Notes: generated by a model not told the origin, from the letters alone. DNA of 64,000 nucleotides from Nitrospirales bacterium (GCA_022828225.1 JAJEJG010000015.1:1-64000), one strand, 5' to 3'; counted from the stretch's first letter, positions 48,965 through 58,558 are shown. Program-made: numbers and translations.

Positions 48965-49870
48965 TTACGGCGAGGTTCCGGTCAAACGGGAAATCGTTGC
49001 TGACGCGGCGTTTCTGACCTCAACCTCTTGTGCGTTTTTTTCCAGATCCCGCAACAAGTAAAGAGCCTCCAGCACACCGAAATCACCGAACGCCTGAACA
49101 CTTCGTACCTTTACGTACACGTCGGGATGGTTCAGCAGATCCGGGAGGATGCCGACAATTCTGTCGTCCTGTGTCTGCACGAACTCCCCGATCGTCCGTC
49201 TGGCGGCCACCGGTTCATACAGCGTATGGGCTTGTTGCATACTGTGGATGCCTTCGGGAAGCCAGTCGGAGCTCTCGGACACTTCCGGAACAGCCTCCCG
49301 AAGAACCTTGGCGCGCAACCCTTTCAGGAAGACGCTATGGGCATCCTGGTTTCGATGAATCTGCCCGTCCACAATTTCGCCAAGAAAATGATAATAGGGG
49401 TTGGTCAAAAAATTATGCAGGGAGTCCAGGTAGGGCAGGGTTCCCGAAGAAGTGAGTTCGGCTCGTTCCTGAATCGTAATCTCAAACAACGGGCCTTTTT
49501 CGTGATGTTCGATTCTGAACGTTCCCGTCAGCACCGTGCCGTATCGATTGATGCCAAACTGTCTGCCTCTGGTTTCTTCATACGAACCCGTCAAGGTCAA
49601 CGCATGCGGTTGAGTCTTCTCCCGCACGATTTCGAAACCCACCGCAATCAATTTGGCTCGTATATCCGCCGGGGCATCCCACAAGAACCTGCCGCGAGTC
49701 TTCCACGTTGCGGCCTGCACGTCCACGTAAATCGTGTTGGCCGTTCGCAAAGTGGAAAAGACCGCCGGATCGGTCAAATACGTAACGTTTGCCAGAGCGC
49801 GGTCCGGCGCAAACCCATAGGCCATGGCCAGCAGTACAGCCGGGAAAAGCCAACTCGTATGTATTTTCAT
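48965..49870 (-). CDS. secreted protein with C-terminal HEAT-like repeats
   Basis: A 301-residue protein with signal MKIHTSWLFPAVLLAMAYGFAPDRALA. Residues about 30-140 are a mixed alpha/beta region containing IYVDVQAATW and VLTGTFRIEHHEKGPLFEITIQ, which may be a lipid- or protein-facing sheet. Residues about 215-301 form helical repeats of the HEAT/armadillo kind (ILPDLLNHPDVYVKVRSVQAFGDFGVLEALYLLRDL). I do not recognise the family. It ends RLTGTSP, the sequence also found in the remnant at 47596. Confidence 0.78.
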   Translation of the reverse strand: MKIHTSWLFPAVLLAMAYGFAPDRALANVTYLTDPAVFSTLRTANTIYVDVQAATWKTRGRFLWDAPADIRAKLIAVGFEIVREKTQPHALTLTGSYEETRGRQFGINRYGTVLTGTFRIEHHEKGPLFEITIQERAELTSSGTLPYLDSLHNFLTNPYYHFLGEIVDGQIHRNQDAHSVFLKGLRAKVLREAVPEVSESSDWLPEGIHSMQQAHTLYEPVAARRTIGEFVQTQDDRIVGILPDLLNHPDVYVKVRSVQAFGDFGVLEALYLLRDLEKNAQEVEVRNAASATISRLTGTSP

Positions 49871-49891
49871 GCTTATCGCGGAAAGCGAGGG

Positions 49892-50362
49892 TTACGATTC
49901 ACCGGGATACAGTTGGACGGTCAATTCAAGCTCCACGGGAACGCCCATGGGTAATTCAGCCACCCCCACGGCCGCGCGTGCGTGCCGTCCGGCCTCACCG
50001 AAGATCTCCACCAGCAAGTCGGACGCCCCGTTGATCACATAGGGCTGCTCCCTGAACCCTTCATGAGAAGCCACATATCCCGTCATCTTGACGATACGCT
50101 GTACCCGGTCCAACGAACCCGCGGCCTGACGGATATTGGCCAGGGCATTGAGCAACGACACCTTGGCCGCTTCATAGCCTTCTTCTTTGGAAAGGTCGCC
50201 ACCTACTTTCCCCTGGAACACGATCCGCCCGTCACGACTGGGCACCACGCCGCTGACGAAGAGCAGGTCGCCGACACGAACCGAGGGCACATACGTGGCC
50301 ACGGGTTTCGGAGCTGCAGGCAAGGTCAGGCCCAGGGACGCGACGCGTTGTTCAAAAGACAT
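49892..50362 (-). CDS. RidA-family (YjgF/UK114) protein
   Basis: A 156-residue member of the Rid family, longer than E. coli RidA (about 128). It has LLFVSGVVPSRDGRIVFQGKVGGD, an NALANIRQAAGSLDRVQRIVKMTGYV core and the closing VGVAELPMGVPVELELTV. RidA deaminates reactive enamine/imine intermediates. The catalytic arginine of true RidA (in the R-A-A/T-V motif) is present as HARAAVGV, but the longer loop places it nearer other Rid subgroups, so the activity is not certain. It lies 12 bp downstream of mltG on the same strand. Confidence 0.9.
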   Translation of the reverse strand: MSFEQRVASLGLTLPAAPKPVATYVPSVRVGDLLFVSGVVPSRDGRIVFQGKVGGDLSKEEGYEAAKVSLLNALANIRQAAGSLDRVQRIVKMTGYVASHEGFREQPYVINGASDLLVEIFGEAGRHARAAVGVAELPMGVPVELELTVQLYPGES

Positions 50363-50374
50363 GGTTAGGAAAGC

Positions 50375-51382
50375 TTACGAGGTACGGCGACGTTGACGCA
50401 ACTGGTATTTCCTCACGGCCCGGTTGTGTTCGGCAAGCGTAGTCGAGAACTTGTGGCTCCCATCGTTCCGAGAGACAAAATACAGATATTTGGTCGCTTC
50501 AGGATAGAGGGCCGCATGGATAGCCGCACGTCCCGGGTTTGCAATCGGCCCCGGTGGCAACCCGACGACCCGGTAGGTATTGTATGGGCTGTCGATCGAT
50601 AAATCCTTCTTGCGAAGGTTGCCGTCGAACTCATGCACGGCGTAGATGACGGTCGGGTCGCTTTGCAGGGGGATATTGTTTTGCAATCGATTGTGAAACA
50701 CGCCGGAAATCAAGGTGCGTTCATCCGGCCTGGCCGTTTCTTTTTCGATCACTGACGCCAATGTCATGACCTCGTGTAAAGACAAGTCCAATTCCGCGGC
50801 CCGTCCATGGTCTTCCTCTCTCACTGTCTGCCTGAACTTAGCCACCATGGTCTCGATCAATAGTTCCGGCCTCATATGACGGGCAAACCGATAGGTATCG
50901 GGAAACAGGTAGCCTTCCAGAATATCGACAGACAGCGACAAGGTTTGAATGAAGGCCCGATCCCTGGCGCACTGGAGAAACGCGTCACGATCAGCCAGAC
51001 CTTGCTCGTGCAACAAGTCGGCAATCTGGCTCATTGCAAAGCCTTCGGGAATCGTGACCGTATGCTGGAGCACTTCGCCCCTGATGATCTTCTCCAGAAT
51101 GGTCGAGGGGACCATGCCTCCGTGAAATTCATACTCTCCCGAAATGACTTTCCGATCCAACCCCTCAAGGCGACCCAGCCACACAAACGCCCAATCGCTC
51201 TTGATCAGCTTCTGTCGCTGGAGTTGTTCCGCCACGTCGGACAGGGAGGCGCCCTCGGCAATCTCCACAAGAACGACCCGCAAAGGATTGCCAACGGGTT
51301 GGAGTTGATTCATCACCGCAAACCCGGCACCGATGCCCAGCAGAAGAAACCCGGAAAGGATGAGGAAGGTTTTTTTGAGCAT
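50375..51382 (-). CDS. mltG: endolytic murein transglycosylase MltG
   Basis: A 335-residue enzyme that cuts nascent peptidoglycan glycan strands. An N-terminal membrane helix (FLILSGFLLLGIGAGFAV) anchors it. A LysM-like domain covers about residues 35-110. The catalytic YceG domain has E213 in VIEKETARPDE and NRLQNNIPLQSDPTVIYA. It ends RKYQLRQRRRTS. The reading frame stays open upstream into alaS, but that part is a shadow; ATG 51382 gives the family's normal N-terminus. It is 44 bp after alaS. Confidence 0.94.
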   Translation of the reverse strand: MLKKTFLILSGFLLLGIGAGFAVMNQLQPVGNPLRVVLVEIAEGASLSDVAEQLQRQKLIKSDWAFVWLGRLEGLDRKVISGEYEFHGGMVPSTILEKIIRGEVLQHTVTIPEGFAMSQIADLLHEQGLADRDAFLQCARDRAFIQTLSLSVDILEGYLFPDTYRFARHMRPELLIETMVAKFRQTVREEDHGRAAELDLSLHEVMTLASVIEKETARPDERTLISGVFHNRLQNNIPLQSDPTVIYAVHEFDGNLRKKDLSIDSPYNTYRVVGLPPGPIANPGRAAIHAALYPEATKYLYFVSRNDGSHKFSTTLAEHNRAVRKYQLRQRRRTS

Positions 51383-51426
51383 CAATGATTCAACGGAACG
51401 ACGTAATGACCAACGATCGTTGGTCC

Positions 51427-54069
51427 CTACTGGTCGGAGACCTGCGCTTCGACCAGATGAAACACTTTTTCGAGAGCTTGGCCCAATTTTTCGGGATCCT
51501 TCCCTCCGGCCTGAGCCATTTCGGGTCGCCCCCCGCCTGATCCGCCAACGTCGCGCGCCATTTCCTTGATCAATTTCCCGGCCTGCAACGTATGGGTAAG
51601 ATCCGGAGACACGATCACCAATAACGAGACCTTGCCATCCACGGTCGAGCCCAATGCGATCACGCCCTTCGGCATTTTGCTCCGCACTCTGTCGGAGAAA
51701 AGCCGAAGTTGCTGCATGGATAACCCCTGGGTTTCCTGAACGTGCACGGGAATCCCACAAATCTCCCGAACTTGGGCCTCGTCACCACCGGCGCTCCGGT
51801 CCATCAATTTCAACTTGAGTTGTTCGAGTTCCCGCTCCTTGTCCTTCAACAAGGCAACGAGTTTCCTGGTTTTCGGCACGATTTCCAATGGGCTGCTTTT
51901 CAACAATTCCGCCAATTCCCTGATGTCGGATTCCAGTTTTTTCCCGTGATCCAATGCCCCTGTCCCGGTCAGCGCTTCGATGCGTCGCACCCCTGACGCA
52001 ACTCCGCCTTCGGAAGTAATACGGAACGAACCGATCTCGCCCGTATGGTGACAATGCGTGCCCCCGCACAGTTCCTTGCTGAACTCCCCGATCCCCACCA
52101 CTCTTACCCGTTCCCCGTACTTGTCCCCGAAAAACGCCAGAGCGCCGGCGTGCATGGCTTCCTGGATACCCATGACGTCGGTTTGGACGAGCGTGTTGCC
52201 CAACACGTGAAAATTGACCATGGCTTCGATTTCTTCAAGGTCCCGTGTACGGAGCGGCTTGAAATAGGAAAAATCAAAACGCAACCGGGTCGGGGCAACC
52301 AGCGAACCATATTGTTTCACCTGAGGGCCCAGCACTTCTCGAAGCGCCGCGTGAAGGAGATGAGTGGCGGTATGATTCCGGGCCGCGCCGTGCCGGGTCG
52401 TCGAGTCCACCGTTGCAGCCAGCGGCTCGCCCTTACGGACGCGTCCGGCCACGACCGTTCCCTTGTGAAGCAGGAGTTTTCCGCCGATCTTAGTGGTTTC
52501 CCGGACCTGAATCCGGCCCTCCGAGCCCGTCAACGTACCCTGATCCCCAACCTGCCCGCCGCCTTCAGGATAGAAGGGGGTGGCATCCAGGACCAGTTCC
52601 ACGTCATCCCCTTCCACGGCTTCTTCCGTCAGGTCGTCCCCTTTGAGCATGGCCTGGACCACGCTCTCGGATTGAAGCGCCTGATACCCGAGGAATTCCG
52701 TCGGAGGAAGTTGGTGTGCCAAGTCAGTGATAAATGGCTTCTCCTGTTCCGCGACAAAGGCGGCCGACTTGCGCGCCCGATCACGCTGCGCTTCCAGCGC
52801 ACGCTGAAAGCCTTCATGATCGGTGACCAAGCCGTGTTCACGAGCAGCCTCTTCGATCAAATCCAGGGGAAATCCGTACGTATCATACAATTTAAAGACG
52901 CTCTCGCCGTCAAGAGACCCGGCCGTGGCTTCGCCGACCATGCGATTCAGGATGGGCAAACCTTGATCCAGCGTGCCGATAAATCGTTCCTCTTCACCTT
53001 CAACGATGGGGCGACACGTCTCCTCCGCCCCGGCCAGTTCGGGATATGCACCTTGCATTTGCGTCGCCACCGCGCCGGTCAATTCATGCAGAAACGGTTC
53101 GGTGACGCCCAAAAGCCGGCCATGGCGTGACGCCCTGCGCAAAATCCGTCGCAACACGTAACCCCGGCCTTCGTTCGATGGAAGAATACCGTCTGCGATC
53201 ATGAACGTGATGGCCCGCAGATGATCTGCAATCACGCGCATGGAACGATCGGACGCTTCGATCTTGCCGTAGGCACAACCCGTGCGGTCGGCAATCGCCG
53301 AAAGTAACGGCATGAACAGGTCGGTCGCATAATTGCTGTCCGCGCCCTGGACCACGGCCGCGAGCCGCTCAAGCCCCATGCCGGTGTCGATACTGGGTTT
53401 CGGCAACGGATGCAGGTTGCCTTCGGCGTCACGGTCGAACTGCATGAACACGAGGTTCCAGATTTCCAGATACCGGTCACAATCGCAGCCCACGGCGCAC
53501 GCGGCCCGGCCGCACCCGAGGGCCGCCCCCTGATCGATGTGGATTTCAGAACAGGGCCCACAGGGTCCGGTTTCCCCCATTTGCCAAAAATTGTCCTTGT
53601 ACCCGAGTCTCACGATCCGCGCCGCGGGCACGCCCACGCTGTTTTCCCACAATCCAAAGGCCTCGTCATCGTCCTGAAAGATCGTGATCCACAATTGATC
53701 CGCGGGCAGACCCAGCGTCTTTGTCAAATAATCCCAGCCATAATGGACCGCATCTTTCTTGAAATAGTCGCCGAACGAAAAATTGCCGAGCATTTCAAAA
53801 AACGTATGATGGCGCCGGGTGTACCCGACGTTTTCCAAGTCATTATGTTTACCTCCGGCTCGCATGCACCGCTGAACGGACACGGCCCGGGAATAGGAAC
53901 GCTGTTCTTCGCCCAGGAACACGCGCTTGAACTGGTTCATACCCGCGTTGGTGAACAAAAGCGTAGGATCGGCCTGGGGCAACAGTGACGCACTGGGCAC
54001 CACGGCATGGTCAACGACCCGGAAAAAATCCAGAAACGATTGACGAAGCTCATTGGCAGTCAGGGACAT
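51427..54069 (-). CDS. alaS: alanine-tRNA ligase
   Basis: An 880-residue class II synthetase. The aminoacylation domain begins with the usual LRQSFLDFF segment and TLLFTNAGMNQFK. The editing domain holds the zinc-binding HxxxH (HTATHLLH) and CGGTHCHHTGE. A C-terminal oligomerisation domain (GGGGRPEMAQAGGKDPEKL) closes it. It clears mischarged Ser and Gly from tRNA-Ala. It lies between recA and mltG on the minus strand, with a palindromic-repeat cluster of 212 bp separating it from recA. Confidence 0.97.
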   Translation of the reverse strand: MSLTANELRQSFLDFFRVVDHAVVPSASLLPQADPTLLFTNAGMNQFKRVFLGEEQRSYSRAVSVQRCMRAGGKHNDLENVGYTRRHHTFFEMLGNFSFGDYFKKDAVHYGWDYLTKTLGLPADQLWITIFQDDDEAFGLWENSVGVPAARIVRLGYKDNFWQMGETGPCGPCSEIHIDQGAALGCGRAACAVGCDCDRYLEIWNLVFMQFDRDAEGNLHPLPKPSIDTGMGLERLAAVVQGADSNYATDLFMPLLSAIADRTGCAYGKIEASDRSMRVIADHLRAITFMIADGILPSNEGRGYVLRRILRRASRHGRLLGVTEPFLHELTGAVATQMQGAYPELAGAEETCRPIVEGEEERFIGTLDQGLPILNRMVGEATAGSLDGESVFKLYDTYGFPLDLIEEAAREHGLVTDHEGFQRALEAQRDRARKSAAFVAEQEKPFITDLAHQLPPTEFLGYQALQSESVVQAMLKGDDLTEEAVEGDDVELVLDATPFYPEGGGQVGDQGTLTGSEGRIQVRETTKIGGKLLLHKGTVVAGRVRKGEPLAATVDSTTRHGAARNHTATHLLHAALREVLGPQVKQYGSLVAPTRLRFDFSYFKPLRTRDLEEIEAMVNFHVLGNTLVQTDVMGIQEAMHAGALAFFGDKYGERVRVVGIGEFSKELCGGTHCHHTGEIGSFRITSEGGVASGVRRIEALTGTGALDHGKKLESDIRELAELLKSSPLEIVPKTRKLVALLKDKERELEQLKLKLMDRSAGGDEAQVREICGIPVHVQETQGLSMQQLRLFSDRVRSKMPKGVIALGSTVDGKVSLLVIVSPDLTHTLQAGKLIKEMARDVGGSGGGRPEMAQAGGKDPEKLGQALEKVFHLVEAQVSDQ

Positions 54070-54103
54070 GGGAAAGACAGGATCCTTTGAGGGTTACAAG
54101 TCT

Positions 54104-54235
54104 TTCCCCTCCTTTGTAAGGAGGGGCGAAGGGGAGGTAGAGCCGACGGCCAGGACCACGACAACGCGTACTCCATGAGCATTCCACTCTACCCCACCTA
54201 ACCTCCCCTTACAAAGGGGAGAAATGGAGAGGAAA
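54104..54235. repeat. pair of interspersed palindromes between recA and alaS
   Basis: CCCCTCCTT-TGT-AAGGAGGGG at 54106-54126 and CTCCCCTT-ACA-AAGGGGAG at 54203-54221, in opposite orientation with about 75 bp between. They belong to the same family as 25833 and 58434. Both copies of the palindrome have a perfect stem. The arrangement is a larger imperfect inverted repeat. Confidence 0.75.
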
Positions 54236-54281
54236 AGGTCCGGCAGTTGCTAAAGTGAACACACTTTTTTTAGGCTCTCCC

Positions 54282-55346
54282 TCAAGCGGGCGCCTGTTTC
54301 TTTTCCGCTGCGGTCGAGCCCGTGTCCGTCGGCATCGCAACCAATCCGGCTTTTTCCCGAATTTTCGTTTCAATGTCTGCGGCAGTCTCAGGATTCTCTT
54401 TCAGAAACGCTTTCGCGGCTTCACGGCCCTGGCCTAACCGCTCCTCGCAAAACGAATACCACGCGCCGGCCTTATCGACGATTTTCTTCTCAACGCCCAG
54501 GTCGATGAGTTCCCCGACTTTGGACACGCCCTCGGCGAACATGATGTCGAACTCGGCTTGCCGAAAAGGCGGCGCCGTCTTGTTCTTCACCACCTTGACG
54601 CGGACCCGGCTTCCGATCACCTCCTGACCATCCTTGATGGACTCGATCCGCCGGATGTCCAACCGCACCGAAGAATAGAACTTCAGGGCGTTCCCGCCGG
54701 TCGTCGTTTCAGGATTGCCGAACATCACGCCGATCTTCATCCGAATCTGGTTAATGAAAATGACGGTGGTCAGGGATTTGGAAATGGCCCCCGTCAATTT
54801 GCGAAGGGCCTGCGACATGAGGCGAGCTTGGAGCCCCATGTGCGAATCGCCCATTTCCCCTTCGATTTCCGCACGGGGCACCAGCGCGGCCACGGAGTCT
54901 ACAACCACCAGATCGATCGCCCCGCTTCTCACCAGCGTCTCGGCAATCTCCAGGGCTTGTTCTCCGGTGTCGGGCTGGGCCACCAGCAGGTCGTCGGTCT
55001 GCACCCCCAGTTTTTTCGCATAGGACACGTCCAAGGCATGTTCCGCGTCAATGAACGCCGCGGACCCGCCGGCTTTTTGCGTTTCGGCAATGGCATGAAG
55101 ACACAGCGTGGTTTTCCCCGAGGATTCCGGACCGAAAATTTCCACCACCCGGCCTCGCGGCAACCCGCCGACTCCCAAGGCCAGATCAAGGGCCAACGAC
55201 CCCGTGGATGTGGCCGGCACGTCCTCCGACACGTCACCCGTGCCCAGTTTCATAATCGAGCCTTTCCCAAACTGCTTTTCAATTTGGGTCACCGCCAGTT
55301 CCAATGCCTTCATTTTTCCCTGATTCTCCGAATTTCGATCGCCCAT
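54282..55346 (-). CDS. recA: recombinase RecA
   Basis: A 354-residue RecA with Walker A GPESSGKT at residues 72-79, [10 protein letters not shown] (Walker B), and loops [14 protein letters not shown] and [20 protein letters not shown]. It ends in a charged tail. GAGGAGG 5 nt before ATG 55346 fixes the start; an ATG six codons upstream is weaker. It coats single-stranded DNA and drives strand exchange and SOS signalling. The preceding genes thpR and cinA are the common recA neighbours. Confidence 0.98.
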   Translation of the reverse strand: MGDRNSENQGKMKALELAVTQIEKQFGKGSIMKLGTGDVSEDVPATSTGSLALDLALGVGGLPRGRVVEIFGPESSGKTTLCLHAIAETQKAGGSAAFIDAEHALDVSYAKKLGVQTDDLLVAQPDTGEQALEIAETLVRSGAIDLVVVDSVAALVPRAEIEGEMGDSHMGLQARLMSQALRKLTGAISKSLTTVIFINQIRMKIGVMFGNPETTTGGNALKFYSSVRLDIRRIESIKDGQEVIGSRVRVKVVKNKTAPPFRQAEFDIMFAEGVSKVGELIDLGVEKKIVDKAGAWYSFCEERLGQGREAAKAFLKENPETAADIETKIREKAGLVAMPTDTGSTAAEKKQAPA

Positions 55347-55378
55347 AACGCCTCCTCGATTCAAGCTGTTACGTCCCT

Positions 55379-55407
55379 ATCATACTGAAAATCCGGGAGA
55401 AGGCCAA
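55379..55407 (-). promoter_or_regulatory. candidate recA promoter
   Basis: On the minus strand: TTGGCC (55402-55407), a 17-bp spacer, TATGAT (55379-55384). No E. coli- or Bacillus-type LexA box is evident between it and the gene. Overlap with the degenerate CTTCGACTTCGCTCAGG repeat just upstream (55424-55449) is avoided. Confidence 0.5.
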
Positions 55408-55460
55408 CTGTCCCGTGTCAAGACCCATTCGACTTCGCTCAGGGCAAGCGGCGGCCAGCC

Positions 55461-56033
55461 TCACGCCTGCAAGGAGACGTCCCACAATTTTGTATAGATC
55501 GGTCCAGTTTGCCGAAGGTCGCTCTTGAACAAGGTGATCCGTTCAACGGGTAACGGTCCGCAGGTGAAGGGGTCCGTCAGCACGCCCAACGAGTTCAACG
55601 CACGCCCGACTTCACGATGATCTTTTTTGACACGAGCCACGGTCAGGTGCGGGCGAAACGGTCTGTCCTCTTGAGGAAACCCCAAAGGGACCACGGCCCG
55701 ACCCACGCAATCAGCCAACTGGGACAGGCTATCCAGGGCCCCGCCAAGCCCAATCCACAACACACGGGGTGACCGGTGATCCGGAAATACGCCGAACCCT
55801 TTGAGTTCAACCTCAAAGGGAGAAACATGAGAAATCGCCGGCTCCACCGCATGGCGGATTTGATCGACTTGGCTCTCAGTCGTTTCACCGAAAAACTTCA
55901 GGTTGACATGGAGATTTTCGATCTTGCTCCATGAGAGTCCGGGAAGCTCTCGTTTGACCGTTCGCAGATTCTGCCCTATGGCCGAATGCAGAGCGAAAGG
56001 CAGATCAATCGCCAAAAACGTCCGTAGTCCCAT
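55461..56033 (-). CDS. thpR: RNA 2',3'-cyclic phosphodiesterase (LigT/ThpR)
   Basis: A 190-residue 2H phosphoesterase starting RTFLAIDLPFALHSAIG. The second tetrapeptide is canonical (RPHLTVARVK). The first reads HVNLKFFG, where the usual HxT/S has asparagine in place of the hydroxyl residue. ThpR opens 2',3'-cyclic phosphate ends of RNA, and in vitro joins tRNA halves. It lies between cinA (9 bp) and recA, the common order. The atypical first motif may alter activity. Confidence 0.9.
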   Translation of the reverse strand: MGLRTFLAIDLPFALHSAIGQNLRTVKRELPGLSWSKIENLHVNLKFFGETTESQVDQIRHAVEPAISHVSPFEVELKGFGVFPDHRSPRVLWIGLGGALDSLSQLADCVGRAVVPLGFPQEDRPFRPHLTVARVKKDHREVGRALNSLGVLTDPFTCGPLPVERITLFKSDLRQTGPIYTKLWDVSLQA

Positions 56034-56042
56034 TAGGCCTCG

Positions 56043-57320
56043 TCAAAAAGAAGCATGGCACAACCATCGCCGCAACACGTCGAGCGCCCCTTGCGACGAC
56101 CGGATTTTAATCGATTCCCGTTCTCCATGAAAACGGAATTCCTTTGTAAAGGACTTCTTCGCCGTGGCCAGCCCCACGTAGACCAGGCCGACGGGTTTGT
56201 GTGGCGTCCCGCCACCGGGTCCGGCTATGCCCGTCACGCTCAGGCCCACGTCCGCTTTGCTCCTCATTCGAATACCCTGCGCCATGGCCTTGGCGACCTG
56301 TGCACTCACCGCTCCATATTTTTTCAACAGCGATTCGGATACCCCAAGCAGTTCGGTCTTCGCACGATTGCTGTAACATACCACTCCCCGGTCTACGTAC
56401 GCCGAACTTCCGGCCACCTGAGTCAGGCGATGCGCAATCAGCCCGCCCGTACAGCTTTCCGCCAATGCAACGGTCAATCCCTGATCGCGAAGCTGTTGTC
56501 CCACGACTTCTTCCATGGTCTGTCCGTTGCTGGAGAAGACGTACTTCCCCAATTCGGCAATCACAGCGTCCATCAGACGATCAAGTGATGTTGGAGCGTT
56601 CACGACGGATTTTTTCGCAAGTCGACGTTCCTGAATATTCGCTGATTGCGTTAGCGACACCGTAACCCCGAATGAAGAGGCCAGAAGACCGAGACGGAAA
56701 GGGCCGGCGGCAGGAATGATCCCCTTGAGCCGACGATCGACCTCTCCTTCAAGAAGCCCGAATGTGTGAATCGTCCGGGATTCGATGGCCGGCGACAAAA
56801 GCCCTTGTCGCCGGAGCAGCGGAAGAAGCGATTCCGCGCACATCCGGCGAGCCTCATGGCTGACCCCGGGCAAACAGACGATCCAACTACGCTTCCACTG
56901 TACGGCAAAGCCGGGAGCGATCCCTGCAGAATTCCACAGCAGGATGGCGCCTGTAGGCAGGAACGCCTGCCGGCGCTGGGTGTCGGTGACGGGCCTTCCG
57001 GCCGCTTGCAAGCGCGTTTTGATGGATGTGAAGGCACGGGGCCGAAGGCGTAGCGGTTTACCGGTTACCTCTGCCACGGCCTCACGGGTCACGTCGTCAA
57101 CGGTCGGACCGAGTCCTCCGGTGATCAATACAAGTTTCGCCCGCTTGGCCGCATTCGTGACCGCCACGCCTATGTCATCGACGTCGTCCCCGACCACGGA
57201 CTTGAACCGGACTTCGATCCCATGCTTCGCCAGCGACGCGCTGAGAAAAAGCGAATTGGTATCCACCCGTCCGCCGAGCAACAGTTCGGATCCGACCGCA
57301 ATGATTTCAGCCGCAGTCAT
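56043..57320 (-). CDS. cinA: CinA: competence/damage-inducible protein with PncC domain
   Basis: A 425-residue fusion. The N-terminal MoCF-type domain (TAAEIIAVGSELLLGGRVDTNSLFL and VLITGGLGPTVDDVTREAVA) corresponds to ADP-ribose pyrophosphatase. The C-terminal PncC-like domain (VALAESCTGGLIAHRLT, SVTGIAGPGGGTPHKPVGLVYVG) is nicotinamide-nucleotide amidase. Together they recycle pyridine nucleotide. The longer open frame to 57482 runs over the neighbouring gene and is not used. It starts 36 bp after the stop of the first tandem barrel gene. Confidence 0.95.
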   Translation of the reverse strand: MTAAEIIAVGSELLLGGRVDTNSLFLSASLAKHGIEVRFKSVVGDDVDDIGVAVTNAAKRAKLVLITGGLGPTVDDVTREAVAEVTGKPLRLRPRAFTSIKTRLQAAGRPVTDTQRRQAFLPTGAILLWNSAGIAPGFAVQWKRSWIVCLPGVSHEARRMCAESLLPLLRRQGLLSPAIESRTIHTFGLLEGEVDRRLKGIIPAAGPFRLGLLASSFGVTVSLTQSANIQERRLAKKSVVNAPTSLDRLMDAVIAELGKYVFSSNGQTMEEVVGQQLRDQGLTVALAESCTGGLIAHRLTQVAGSSAYVDRGVVCYSNRAKTELLGVSESLLKKYGAVSAQVAKAMAQGIRMRSKADVGLSVTGIAGPGGGTPHKPVGLVYVGLATAKKSFTKEFRFHGERESIKIRSSQGALDVLRRWLCHASF

Positions 57321-57355
57321 GAATACAAAGGGAAGACAAGGAGGGTCAGAACGAC

Positions 57356-58345
57356 CTAGAAATGATACTTCAGGTTTACGCTGAGGCCGAAAAATTCCAC
57401 GTCGTCGGTCTTGAACCGGCTCCAGACCGGTTCGCTTCCGTCTCTCCGCAGAGTCAGCGGGTGACTGCGTAGGAGTTCCCAATCGACGCGATCATCACGG
57501 AAAGAACTGAAGTTGACCCAACGGCCCTTGAGACCCAGCGACGTAGCCTCCGTGATTGCGTAATCTACCCCAAACAGAATCTGGAAACCATAGAGCGTGT
57601 CCCTGATCGTGGTTTGGGCCGCGCTGACCGTTCCGGCGAGATTCCGTCGAATCTCGTCCGCATTGGGCAATCCCACACCCGTTCGGATTCTGTCCGGGTC
57701 GGGGTTCCTTGCCCAGAGGCCTCCATACTCCATCTCGGTAAACCCCACGCCACCCCCGATCCCGATATAAGGGGTAAACCGGCTGGTGTTGATGAAGTCA
57801 TAATACAGGTTCCCGAACAGGTTATGTGAAGTCAGGCTGCCTATCCGGTCCGTCGTTCGCACAATTTCATCTCTGATCTTGTCTCTGCTCTCACCCGATT
57901 CCGTAAGAATCTCTGATGTCTGATCATAATTCGCTTGCCTGAAAAAGTACTCCAGTTCCACGCGGAATCCGCCTAAAGGACTGTTTGGATTTTGTTGTGA
58001 AAACTTGTAGCCTGCCGCCGCTCCGGCGAGAATGCCCGTTGCCCCGTCAAACTCATTCTGCCAGCGGCTGCCCGAACCGCGATTGGGGCCGGTGCAGTTA
58101 TAGGTGCGGTACGGTTTCCCGCCGGAATCGACTTCGTCGCTTGTTTCGACTTCACCATAGCGGGGATTGATGTATTCATCGCAGACGCTGGCGCGGTCGT
58201 TGCTGGTTCCGGTGGTATTCAGCCCACTGGCGAAGTTGGCTCCAACCTCGCCGCTGACGTAGAACCCCGAACCCGCAAGAACCGAGCCCGGCACGACCAC
58301 CCACATGCCGATGACGAGCGCCAAGAATAGAGAGAAATATTTCAT
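57356..58345 (-). CDS. outer-membrane beta-barrel protein (family member 4)
   Basis: A 329-residue protein with AAGGAG before ATG 58345 and signal MKYFSLFLALVIGMWVVVPGSVLA. The mature start SGFYVSGEVGANFASGLNTTGTSND and the CDEYINPRYGE loop are shared with member 5. It ends VNLKYHF, a proper BAM signal. Strands around LGGFRVELEYFFRQ, NLYYDF, YIGIGGGVGFTEMEY and LFGVDYAITEATSLGLKGRWV give a small barrel. It is followed by cinA. Confidence 0.91.
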   Translation of the reverse strand: MKYFSLFLALVIGMWVVVPGSVLAGSGFYVSGEVGANFASGLNTTGTSNDRASVCDEYINPRYGEVETSDEVDSGGKPYRTYNCTGPNRGSGSRWQNEFDGATGILAGAAAGYKFSQQNPNSPLGGFRVELEYFFRQANYDQTSEILTESGESRDKIRDEIVRTTDRIGSLTSHNLFGNLYYDFINTSRFTPYIGIGGGVGFTEMEYGGLWARNPDPDRIRTGVGLPNADEIRRNLAGTVSAAQTTIRDTLYGFQILFGVDYAITEATSLGLKGRWVNFSSFRDDRVDWELLRSHPLTLRRDGSEPVWSRFKTDDVEFFGLSVNLKYHF

Positions 58346-58433
58346 TGTTTTCTCCTTGTTTTTCCGAAATGCCTATACAGACTTGTCGCCTACACATCAA
58401 GGGATGCAAAGGACACGCGTTGGGTCCAGTCCT

Positions 58434-58558
58434 TTTCCTCCCCTTTGTAAGGGGAGGATAGGAGGGGTAGAATCAACCGTGCATGAGTAGAGTTCGCCAT
58501 GATAGCCGCAAACTCTACCTCCCCTTGCCCCTCCTTACAAAGGAGGGGAAAAGGAGAG
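58434..58558. repeat. pair of interspersed palindromes between barrel genes 4 and 5
   Basis: CTCCCCTT-TGT-AAGGGGAG at 58438-58456 and CCCCTCCTT-ACA-AAGGAGGGG at 58528-58548, about 70 bp apart in opposite orientation. It is nearly the mirror image of the pair at 54104-54235. No gene is present in the region. Confidence 0.75.

Noticed and set aside
51383-51760. Upstream extension of mltG
   Set aside because: It runs over the 3' end of alaS in another frame and is not MltG-like.
55365-55400. LexA/SOS box before recA
   Set aside because: The best match (CAGTATGAT...ACGTAACAG) fits neither the E. coli nor the Bacillus consensus.
57321-57482. Upstream extension of cinA
   Set aside because: It lies over the beta-barrel gene's 3' end and is not CinA-like; CinA begins TAAEIIAVGSELL.
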